Below are positions 55,841-64,000 of a stretch of DNA of 64,000 bases, one piece after another (positions within the stretch are counted from its first letter, which is position 1; the number at the start of each line of letters is the position of its first letter). The notes beneath the pieces were generated by a model that was not told the origin of the DNA, ran no database searches, and worked only from the letters and a program-made list of their open reading frames with translations. The stretch spans positions 175,910,882 to 175,974,881 of the forward strand of contig CM069433.1 of assembly GCA_035610365.1 (NCBI GenBank), given 5' to 3'. The position numbers were made by a program, and so were the translations under genes. The stretch is from Aquatica leii (taxonomy: Eukaryota; Arthropoda; Insecta; Coleoptera; Lampyridae).

Positions 55841-56562
55841 CAAGCTAGCCAAGTTCTTGTCCAACATTCTTTGCGAATTTACAAGTAAAACCTCTTCTCA
55901 AATCCTCGACTGTCAGCATTTTATTCAAAGCTTGAATTCCAAGATCTTCTTGTGAGTTTTGATGTCACTTCACTTGTTACCGAAGTCCCTATTTGCTTAT
56001 TATTATCAAACAAATTCGTTCGCAACATGACGAGGACTTGAGTTTGGTTCTTCTTATTGACACGTGTTTATCATCCACTTACTGTCAATTCTAACAGTTT
56101 TTAATTGTTGTCTACGTCCACGTGCTCAATTACCTAAGCACATTTCTATTTCCGAAGTCAATCCAACATTGGTATTTCTACCCTACATTTACAAGGTTAC
56201 AGATCAAATAAAGCAACTTCTTTGTAAGAATGGTATTAAACCCATATTTAATTTGGCAGGCAAGATCTCACAGGTTCTTCTTTCTCCCAAAGACAAATTT
56301 TCTACACTTTCCTTTCAAGGTGTATACCAAACTTTTTGTTCATGCGGTTTAATCTAAATTGGTAAAACATGTCGTTCCGTCATTACACGCGGTTGCTGAA
56401 TACCATTTTACCGCAGGTCACAGTATAGATTTTGATAACGTTTTGGTGATTGCGAAATCTCCATTCCTTTTCAATGAAAAAATCCCAGAGATCATAGAAA
56501 TCATCAAACACTCCAATAACTTTAATCGTGATCATGGCTTCAAGTAATCCACTCTTTGGTTC
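55841..56562 (+). pseudogene. Penelope reverse transcriptase remnant and GIY-YIG domain
   Basis: Directly after the gypsy LTR the plus strand reads LAKFLSNILCEFTSK, then a DVVSLF-like region near 55970. A deletion then brings in VFLPYIYKVTDQIKQLLCKN and GKISQVLLSPKDKFS (56170-56300), followed by GVYQTFCSCGLI, one stop and IGKTCRS, the GIY-YIG entry. AEYHFTAGHSIDFDNVLVIA and HSNNFNRDHGFK complete the nuclease at 56547. The AEH histidine block reads AEYH. Stops and frameshifts occur throughout. The architecture, polymerase followed by GIY-YIG, is that of Penelope-like elements. Confidence 0.85.
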
Positions 56563-56768
56563 CCGGTCATTATGTTAAGAGTTTAGTTTTTGCTGTCTGT
56601 TTTTGGTGGGAATTGTAAGTCAAGGTTATGTTCTCATTTTTTTACACACTTAAGTAACCGTGTAAAATGTAACCAAATATACTGTAACAGTTAAATGTGC
56701 AAGAATAAACCTTGATTGGACAGTTTGCCTTTCTTATTTATCATGCGCCGATTTGTTAGAATCTAACA

Positions 56769-56784
56769 GGTTATGAGCCCAGAG
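56769..56784 (+). promoter_or_regulatory. copia-type primer binding site (initiator tRNA-Met half)
   Basis: GGTTATGAGCCCAGAG differs at one position from the copia site GGTTATGGGCCCAG, which pairs with the anticodon region of cleaved initiator tRNA-Met. The position directly after an ACA-3' LTR end fits. Confidence 0.72.
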
Positions 56785-57019
56785 CTTTCGATAAATAAGA
56801 AATTGTAAAAAAATACAAGAAGTCATGTCGTACCGTAAAGTATTTTCTGCATGTGCATTTTTTTGTTTTCAAATCAAGTGGAAACACAAAACGTTATCAA
56901 ATATTGAAAAACCGATCGTTGCATTATATCGTAAATATTCACACACAAAAATTTAAAGTTTTTATTTGGAGTGAACCTTAAAAAGGATTCTTTTGGTGAA
57001 CGTCGCGATGAGAATTCTT

Positions 57020-57640
57020 TAGTTGAGCATAAATTGAATGGTTCAAATTACCGGCTGTAAAAATTCCAAATAAATGCATACATGAAAGCACGTGCTTTAA
57101 CCGAAAATATTGAAGGAAACGTACCAGAATCAAATGCATCTGCAGATACAAAAGCAGCGTATGAACGAAATGAAGGAAAAGCAATGAATGCAATTATTTA
57201 ATCGTTGCACGTTGATCGAGCTAATTTTGTTTTAACAGCAAAAGAAATTATTGAAAAATTAAGCAGCATTTTTGAAAGAATTCCGAAGTTCGTGTCATGA
57301 CGTTGTATGAAGAATATTTTTTTGTTAAAAATAAGAGATGACGAAACTGTTGCTGACTATGTTTCCAAAGTAAACCAATTGGCTGCCGAAATCAACAAGG
57401 TGAAAATTTGTCAGAAAATTTGAAAATGATTTGTGTTATAAGCAGTTTACTACCAAAGTTTAATAATTACAAAACCGTTTGGTACAATACGAAAGAAACT
57501 CGTTTGCTGGACACATTGATGTCATCACTAAAGCTAGAAGAAGACTACTTAAGACGTATAAACAATGAAGAAAAGTCAACATCTGCTTCCGCTTTTGTTG
57601 CAAAGTCAAAAAGTAAGCCAAAATTTAAAAAAAAATAACT
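57020..57640 (+). pseudogene. copia gag, broken
   Basis: The plus strand in several frames shows LNGSNY near 57040, then AYMKARALTENIEG, TKAAYERNEGKAMNAII (about 57150-57200), ETVADYVSKVNQLAAEIN near 57340 and an open frame 57408-57638 with ENLKMICVISSLLPKFNNY and TLMSSLKLEEDYLRRI. These are typical of the copia UBN2-like gag region that forms particles. There are stops (for example near 57200) and frameshifts before the final open block. The zinc knuckle falls in the overlapping next frame. Confidence 0.8.
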
Positions 57641-58640
57641 TTGATGAATTAAAAAAGAAGACTAAGTGCCGTTCCTGTCATCAATTAGATTATTGGTTTA
57701 AAGAATGTCCAAGCAGAAATAATTCTTCAGATCAAAAGAAAAATGCAAGTGAGTTAGCTTTTAGTACTATTGTTCGATCCAGTATGAATGAAGAATATAA
57801 AAACAAAAACAGTTTTTGGTTGGCTGATTCAGGTGCATCAAGTCACATGACACACCATCGTGAATGGTTTTCTGAGTTTCGTGAATATAAAGAAAAACAT
57901 GTTGTTGAGATTGCAAATGAACATTGTTTGGAAATACATGGTGTCGGTACAATTTTAATTGAAGCCCGAGTAAACAATCAGTGGGAGCCCCGCAGATTAA
58001 AAAATGTATTATATGTTCCCAACATATGTAAATACCAGTTATCAACAGCAGTGTTGACTGGTAAAGGTTTAAAAGTGTTATGTGTGAATACTGTGGCTGT
58101 TAAAGAACGTTGGCATCGTCGTTTAGGCCACATTAACATCGATACTATCAAAAAGATGTGTAATGAAGGTTTGGTTACTGGTATGAACTTATTAAATAGT
58201 GAAAAATTCTTCTGTGAAAATTGTAAACTGGGAAAGTTTACACGGTTACCACATAAAGAGTCCAGTAAACGTTCGTCGATCAAAGGTGCGCATAAGCATG
58301 TTGATTTATGTGGACCAATGCAAGAAACCGGTTTTTGTAAAATCCGGTTCTTTATGTTAATCAAAGACGAAGCAACTAGCTCTTGTTTTACATATTTGTT
58401 AAAATCAAAAGATGAAGTTTTTTATTGTTTAAGTTCTTTTGCTCCAATGGTACACATTATGAGCGATTCTCGCATTAAAAATTTCCGTTTTGATAATGGC
58501 ACAGAATTTGTCAATCAAAAAGTAAAATTTTTTTTTAGCAAAAGAAGGTATACAAATTGAAAATATAACAGGGTATATACCTGAGCAAAACGGTCAAATT
58601 GAACGTGACAATCGAACAATTCAAGAGCTAGACCAATGCT
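57640..58640 (+). pseudogene. copia zinc knuckle, protease and integrase, frameshifted
   Basis: A long open frame (57565-58560) carries CRSCHQLDYWFKEC near 57668, a knuckle whose expected Gly-His is Asp-Tyr, so zinc binding is probably lost. The protease motif FWLADSGASSHMT follows near 57815. The integrase zinc domain is RWHRRLGHINIDTIKKM with a later CENCKLGKF. The core has HVDLCGPMQETG (first Asp) and RFDNGTEFVN (second Asp). A frameshift near 58555 separates the GYIPEQNGQIERDNRTIQ block with the Glu, which is in another frame. Apart from that shift the region is well preserved. Confidence 0.9.
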
Positions 58641-60600
58641 AATTGCCAGTGGTTTACCAAAATCTTTGTTGTCTGAAGCAATTCGCACAGCAACGTATTT
58701 GTTAAATCGCTCTACAAACAGTATTTGTGCGGGTACTACAACATATGAAAAATGGTTTGGTGTTAAACCATATTTAGATCATATAAGAATTTTTGGTGCA
58801 GAATGTTATGTACAAATACCAAAGCAAACTGATCGCAAGAAGTGGGATCCAAAATCAAAGAAACTACAACTGGTTGGATTTGAACCAACATCAAAGAATT
58901 TTCGTTTATATGATCCAAGTAGTCGTAACGTTTTTGTTAGTGATGTTCGTTTTAATGAAATCAATTCAAAAACATTTACAGGTTGTAATGAAATTGAAAA
59001 GGAAATTAAAACTGAAGAAAACGACGGAGTAGTTATATTAATTGAAAACGAATTTATTGGAAGAAAGCAATACCTCATCTTATGATACTGGGCATGATGA
59101 TGAAAAATCTGTTGAGAATTTTGTTGAAAGCCAACTTTTTAACAACAGCTACGATTTACGAAGAGGGATTAAAGCTACAGAACGACTAATTAAACAAGAC
59201 TATTTAGGAGTCGTAGTCGAGCCAATAACATCAACAGTCCAATCAGCAGAAGTGCAACAGTGGAAGTGTGCAATGGACGATGAATATAGTTCATTAATTA
59301 AAAATTATACGTGGAACTTGGTTGAAACACCCACAAATAAAAAAGTGATTAACAATCGTTGGGTTTTCAAAGTGAAAGATAACACAGATGAAACAATTAA
59401 TCGATTTAAAAGGCGTTTGGTGGTTCGTAGTTTTAGGCAACGGTATGGTGTGGATTATGAAGAGACGTTTAGTCCCGTTGTTAAATTCACATCGATTCGT
59501 GCAATTTTATTAATGGCGGCTATGAATATAATGCAAATGAAACAGTTCAACATCAAAACTGCGTTGTTGAATGGTGATCTGTTTACATGAAACAACCTAT
59601 TGGATATGATGATAAAACGGGTTGCGTTGTAAACTAATTAAGAGCTTATATTGGCTGAAACAAGCCTCTAAAGTATGTGACTCAGATCCCCGTGTATTTG
59701 TATGCCGTAGAGAAAACTTAGTAATCATTATTTCTATTGATGTGGGCGACGGCTTAATAGTAGCAAATGATAAGTATGAGATTGACTCAATAGTTTTGTA
59801 TCTTGAAAGTCATTTTGAAGTAGAAGGATTTGAAGCAAAATATTTTTAGGGTATTTAAATTGATCAGTCATTAAATGGTTCCATTCATATACATCAAGAA
59901 AATTATGTCAGCAAATTGTTAAAACGTTTCAATATGAAGGATTGTAAAATGGTACCTACACCGGTTGACTGTAATCAAAATTTAGGTGATTTCGTTTGTG
60001 AGCAAAATAATACAAATTATCCACATCGCAAAGCAGTTGGGAGCCTAATGTTTTTGGCAATTGGCACGACACCAGATATCAGTTATGTAGTTAGCGTCGT
60101 TAGCCAACGCAGTCAAGCTCATATAAATGCTGATAAACGCATATTTAAACGACCAACTTTGGTATCCTTTACAAAAATAGTGAAAATTTCGATTTTGTTG
60201 GTTTTAGTGATGCTGATTATGAAAGTGACCATGAGACGAGAAGATCAACCAGCGGTTATGTATTCCATCTTGGTTCAGGCGTTGTAAATTGTCAACGTCA
60301 ACGACATAGTCTGAATGTATTGTGGGTTGTCAAGCAATAAAGGAGTTAATTTGGTTAAAAGTCTTGTGATCGAAGTGAATCCAAATGAAATAATCAGTAC
60401 GTAATTCTACATGGACAATCAAAGTGCATTGCGATTGGTTTGGTCTTCCATAAAACAACTAAACACATCAACGTGCAGTATCATTTTATTCATGAGTAAT
60501 TTCAAGATGGTTATTTAAAATTGGATTACGTGACACCAATGAACAGATTGCTGACATATTCACAAAAGCCGTCATAATTACTCTTTTGCTTCAATAAATT
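58636..60600 (+). pseudogene. copia integrase C-terminus, reverse transcriptase and RNase H, broken
   Basis: The frame 58636-59085 continues the integrase (LPKSLLSEAIRTATYLLNRS, GVKPYLDHIRIFGAECY). The frame 59042-59590 opens the reverse transcriptase: NRWVFKVKD, FKRRLVVRSFRQRYGVDYEE, TFSPVVKFTSIRAILLMAA and FNIKTALLNGDLF. Frameshifts precede the later part. The catalytic YVDD region reads SIDVGDGLIVAN near 59745, altered from Y-V-D-D. GSLMFLAIGTTPDISYVVSV (about 60040-60097) belongs to the connection, and the RNase H ends near 60570 with DYVTP-NEQIADIFTKA-like words in broken frames. The altered active site and the breaks make it dead. Confidence 0.88.
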
Positions 60601-60766
60601 TAGTATTTTATCGTTTTTTGATGTTGTTTAAAAATAAGTTCAAATTGTAACAATGAGTGGAAGTGTTCAGATTGTTGGTTTTAAACATTTCAAACTTTTT
60701 AGCGTCACTGGTTTGGTAGTTTAGTTTATGCTGGTTTTTTGTTAGATTGTCGTTTGGTTTTAAATT

Positions 60767-60965
60767 TATTGTTTTTTTTCTTACTTCTTTAGAGTTAAAA
60801 TCTAGCTTGGTTCACAAGTTAATAACCTAATTTTCGAGAGGTTGTTACTTAAATTTCGTTTGCTTGTTTGAGATCTTCAATTTCTCTAACGCCTTGTACA
60901 CAAAAGTGGACAAAACGTTGGCAACTTCGATTATAACAATGACACGGTCCGAACCCGGAAAACGT
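60767..60965 (+). repeat. dispersed repeat, copy related to 61414-61604
   Basis: Contains AAAATCTAGCTTGGTTCACA, AAAAGTGGACAAAACGTTGGC and GACACGGTCCGAACCCGGAA in the same order as the copy at 61414-61604. It lies just after the copia relic. The two copies differ at many positions. Confidence 0.75.
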
Positions 60966-61413
60966 TCTAATCTTAGTAGTATTTGTTAATAAAAGAATAA
61001 TTGTAAGCAATATTTTTTTTATTTAGTACATGTAATATACTTCAATTGCATAAAATGTAACTAAGAAATTATTCTACTGAATATTGGTGGCAAATTTCAG
61101 GCCTTTCTCAAGTAAACCTTTTTCTTCATCTGAAAATCATAGTTAACTTTAGGGTCCTTCCATGGAATTTAAAAAATTGGTGGTCAAATTTATGTTAAAC
61201 TGTAGTAAATGTAATTATGCGAGTGAGTAAACGTAAAATTGTTGAAATAAAATGTAGGTTTGTGAAAATATGGTAATCTATACAACTTGTTAAATAATTT
61301 AAAAAACAAATTAGCGTCATACTGCGTTACATTGTCTCTGAAGTTCAGCAAGTGAACCCATGGAATAACTTATACTAATTCCTTACAATCACAGAGCATT
61401 CCGCAGTCACTAC

Positions 61414-61604
61414 AACAGTTTAGAATCTAGCTTGGTTCTGAGGTTATTACCTAACTCTTAAGAGGTTTTTAGTTAGATTTCGGTAGCCTGTTTAAATTAT
61501 TTAATTTTTTTTAACGTGGATGATAGAACGCTTTACAAAAGTGGGCAAAACGTGGCTAACTTCGGTTACAACATTAACACGGTCCAAACCCGAGAGACGT
61601 TCCT
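61414..61604 (+). repeat. dispersed repeat, better match to 30765-30900
   Basis: Reads TAGAATCTAGCTTGGTTCTG, TTTTTAGTTAGATTTCGGTA, AAAAGTGGGCAAAACGTGGC and AACACGGTCCAAACCCGAG. The minus-strand copy at 30765-30900 shares the middle blocks. The family is present at least three times in this window. Confidence 0.75.
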
Positions 61605-62954
61605 ATGCAAATACAGTACTTGTAAATAGTTTAATAAAATAGGTATTGTTTAAAATACAAAAAACGTAATTACAAATCGTACTAGAAAACTATTATGTTA
61701 TGATAATTGTATTGCATGAGTTTTACTAATACATTTTTTAACTATATATATATTGAAACGTTCTCAAATGACAGCGTTAATGTATAAAAGCGGTACAAAC
61801 AAATCACAGGTCAGTTATTTCAACAATTCGAAATCAGCAGTGTTAAGAAGATTATTTTTTATTTTTTATTGTTTAAATAAATAAGTGATTAACGCGTGTC
61901 GAGATAAATATAACGGAGTATAAACCTTGTACGAGACTTTAATGTAAACAAGTGTCAGTGTTTAGATAAATAGAAGTTATCCGCGGACAATATCTTTCGG
62001 TGATTGTACTATATAAATTTTTTAGATTTAATTAGTTTCAGTTAGTTGTAAACGTGTAAATATTTTTAGTATAAATAAATTAATTTTAACAATTGTTACA
62101 ATATGTTACTACACAGTCGTTATAGACGCTCACGAGAACAAAAATATTAATTGTATACGTTTTAACTAAAGTCATAACTACAATTTTAATATTCATAAAA
62201 GTAAGCGCTATTTGAATTTCTCTATGTATACTTCTAATTGCAGTACTTGCAGTATTAATATAAAAATTTAGTAAACTAATGTTTTATAATTAACACTTTC
62301 CTTTTACATAAATATTTTAATAAGTTACGTGTTTTAATAGTGTAAACCAAATTATAATTTTGTTACAAATTAAGTATTACAGTTAATAAAAGTTTTTTTC
62401 TACATATATTTTTTATAGTACAAAACGTATAAACTAATTTAAATAAAAGAGTAAAAGTTTTTAAAACTTGAAGAAGTTAATACTGTAGTAAAAGTTTTTA
62501 CACTGTTACAAAAATGTAAAGTAGCAAAACATTATACATTTTAAAAAAATATCACTTTAAAAATACGTTTAAAGTCCTAAATTATGTTACAAAATGGCAA
62601 CTTTTGTATACATAAAACAAAAAAGAATGCGGTTCTTAACATTTTATACCTAATTTAAAAATTTTACATTGCTGTTTAACTTTTTCATTTACTTAGTGCA
62701 ACTGAAAGCGTTAGCTATAAATGTATTTTTCTGTATAAATATCTAACTAAGATTTAATTTTAAATTGCAATTTTATATTGTTTATTTGTATTTAAAATTT
62801 ATAAAAACCAGTTTTGGTTTTTCTGCATTTTAAAACGCAAAAATTTAATTAAAGCAAAGCAGTAACACACGTAACCATTCTGGATCAAATAAATTAAAAT
62901 CAAAAAATTTTTTTGTTGAAAAATTAAAAAAAAATTAAACACTATCAGCAATTA
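61605..62954. other. AT-rich region with a TATA-initiator pair
   Basis: No reading frame with a recognisable motif. A TATA box and an initiator with good spacing are at 61783-61816 (annotated separately). The rest is plain AT-rich sequence. Confidence 0.45.
61783..61816 (+). promoter_or_regulatory. possible core promoter (TATA plus initiator)
   Basis: TATAAAAG (61783-61790) lies 28 bp upstream of TCAGTT (61811-61816), which matches the arthropod initiator consensus; the A at 61813 would be +1. AATAAA words follow near 61876. The combination could come from an old LTR or from a host transcript start; no gene is visible downstream on the plus strand. Confidence 0.35.
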
Positions 62955-63894
62955 AAGACGTATTTCTTAACAGAAGATAATAATACGAGAGACAGTTTTA
63001 AAAACTTCGACATGACCAGAAGTAACTTCTTCATGAAACTCAGAAATAATTTTATTTTTATTTTCGGTAAGAACAACAATTTTCCAATCAGAAAAAAAAT
63101 AGGAAAACCAGCGGGATTAGACACAACATATTTTTACACCGGTCATCAGAAATTAATTTAAAATTTTGTAGAAGATTTACAGAACAAAAAAGATAATTAT
63201 CGAGAACATTTACGAAACTTTTACGATTTGTATTAGTAAGCGAATAGTCGCTAAATACAGTAAAGTTCGTACCTTTAACGTAACCTCGAAAGTGTTTGCA
63301 ACCACACAAAACACTAAGACACTGTTTTTCAGTAACTGTATATCTCTTAGAGGTATCAGTTTGAATAAAAAAAGACTTAGAAAAATCAAGGATAGATAAG
63401 AGACCAGCAGAAATCAATAGTTTTTTAAGGTAAAAAAACTTGGTGAATAATTAAATTAGTTTCCAAGGCAGAAAAAAGGAAATATTGACGTTGCTTAATT
63501 GGCTAGTAGAAATTGTAGGCACGACATAAAAGTTCATATTCTTAGTGACATTATTAATGATAATCGAACTTTCAACAACTTGAGATACAGTTTGAGATTT
63601 TCCATAGGCAGTAGATATTAGAATAGAGGAATCATTAACAACTGTAGAGAAAAAAGAGACGACATGTAAGGCATCTTTATCTAAAACAAAGGTATTTGCA
63701 CCTGTATCTAGAAGGCCTGTTTGTTCTTGATTCTTCAAAGGAAACATAATATAGAGACGATTATCATTAGGCATAAAGACAAAGAGAGGAGATAATTCAA
63801 GTAAACACTGTAAAAAAGAGTTACGATAAAACTTAGAAATGATTTTTAACCAAACAAACCATTTATTTTTAGAAAAATAAGTATTAGATGTCAT
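62955..63894 (-). pseudogene. Ty3/gypsy polyprotein relic with internal deletion
   Basis: On the minus strand the frame 63894-63451 contains RLYIMFPLKNQEQTGLLDTG followed by ANTFVLDKDAL, an aspartic protease motif with D-T-G intact, then a FLPWKLI-like end. The frame 63417-63088 follows almost directly with FSKSFFIQTDTSKRYTVTEK, CLSVLCGCKHFRGYVKG and TVFSDYSLT, which is RNase H. The whole polymerase between protease and RNase H is therefore missing, and an RNase H piece between TDTS and RYTVTEK is lost too. Further minus-strand coding with SEFHEEVTSGHVEVFKTVSR near 63000-63050 is the start of the integrase zinc region. The element is cut off at about 62955. Upstream gag would lie beyond the window end. 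Confidence 0.82.
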
Positions 63895-64000
63895 TTTCTA
63901 TTATTCTTGCTTTTGGATTGTACGAGAGATGTTTTTGTTAAAATCACTTGGACTTTCAGGACACACTGCACTTCTTTGTGAGTCAGACTCGTTTTTTTTT

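Larger units (their letters stand above)
51620..56562 (+). mobile_element. Penelope-like element split by a Ty3/gypsy insertion
   Basis: Penelope coding motifs end at 51743 in the middle of the SPTY-LA block and resume at 55841 with LAKFLSNIL. Joining the outer sequences across one copy of CAAGC restores that block, so the gypsy element is inserted in the Penelope copy. The 3' part reaches the GIY-YIG region at about 56562. The central polymerase domain is also deleted near 56000-56060. The 3' end of the element is unclear. Confidence 0.82.
56769..60660 (+). mobile_element. Ty1/copia retrotransposon relic
   Basis: A copia-type primer site at 56769 follows an LTR end (...TCTAACA at 56762-56768). 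Gag, protease, integrase, reverse transcriptase and RNase H follow in copia order (integrase before reverse transcriptase) up to about 60600. A polypurine-like GAGTGGAAGTG occurs near 60656. The LTRs cannot be paired by eye; the 5' LTR seems largely missing where it meets the Penelope 3' region. Confidence 0.82.

Noticed and set aside
56570..56768. A full 5' LTR for the copia element
   Set aside because: Only the last bases before the primer site look LTR-like. I could not match the region to sequence after 60660, so no LTR was annotated.
1..64000. CRISPR arrays, bacterial operons or prophage
   Set aside because: No regularly spaced short repeats with unique spacers, no ribosome-binding-site-led gene clusters. 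The sequence is clearly eukaryotic and repeat-rich.

Overview
This is a strongly AT-rich stretch of an animal genome, most likely an arthropod and probably an insect. I judge this from the transposon families (piggyBac, BEL/Pao, Jockey- and RTE-type LINEs, Penelope-like elements, ZBED-type hAT, Ty1/copia with a half-tRNA primer site) and from the absence of operons or compact coding. I see no convincing host gene. The window is a graveyard of mobile elements, many nested inside one another. Only one large reading frame is clearly intact: a 652-residue piggyBac transposase at 25846-27804, inside a complete element with matching ends and TTAA target duplications.

Layout. 1-2563: unassigned AT-rich DNA with a small tandem duplication. 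2572-8940: a full-length hAT element with 8-bp target duplications and a broken ZBED/SCAND3-type transposase. 11128-16890: a decayed BEL/Pao retrotransposon with 5' LTR, tRNA-Tyr primer site, gag, protease and integrase; its gag is interrupted by a Penelope-like insertion flanked by a 13-bp duplication. 17000-19300: a dead pogo/Tigger-type transposase on the minus strand.

21161-30220: two related hAT-like non-autonomous elements in the same orientation enclose 7 kb of DNA: a BEL/Pao 3' end, a 5'-truncated LINE with a 15-bp duplication, the intact piggyBac and an orientation-switching repeat array. The outermost ends are flanked by a perfect 8-bp duplication (TTTAAACG), while the inner flanks do not match. 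This suggests the whole block moved as a composite transposon and is the most interesting structure here. 31660-34262: a duplicated repeat carrying a tRNA B-box-like word, then an RTE LINE relic. 37600-39290: a decayed copy of a transposon-like insect gene family of unknown function.

40790-47010: a three-level nest, with a Jockey LINE split by a palindrome-rich TIR element, itself split by a second (dead) piggyBac. 47352-49048 (minus): a nearly intact gene of another repetitive insect family of unknown function, with one frameshift and one stop. 51620-56562: a Penelope-like element split by a Ty3/gypsy element with both LTRs and a tRNA-Leu primer site; its 3' LTR contains a palindrome absent from the 5' LTR. 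56769-60600: a Ty1/copia relic. 62955-63894 (minus): a second Ty3/gypsy relic.

The genes do not form a pathway. What links them is insertion history, readable from target duplications: older LINE, Penelope and BEL copies were hit by later DNA transposons and LTR elements. Family names come from recognising motifs by eye; no database search was possible.
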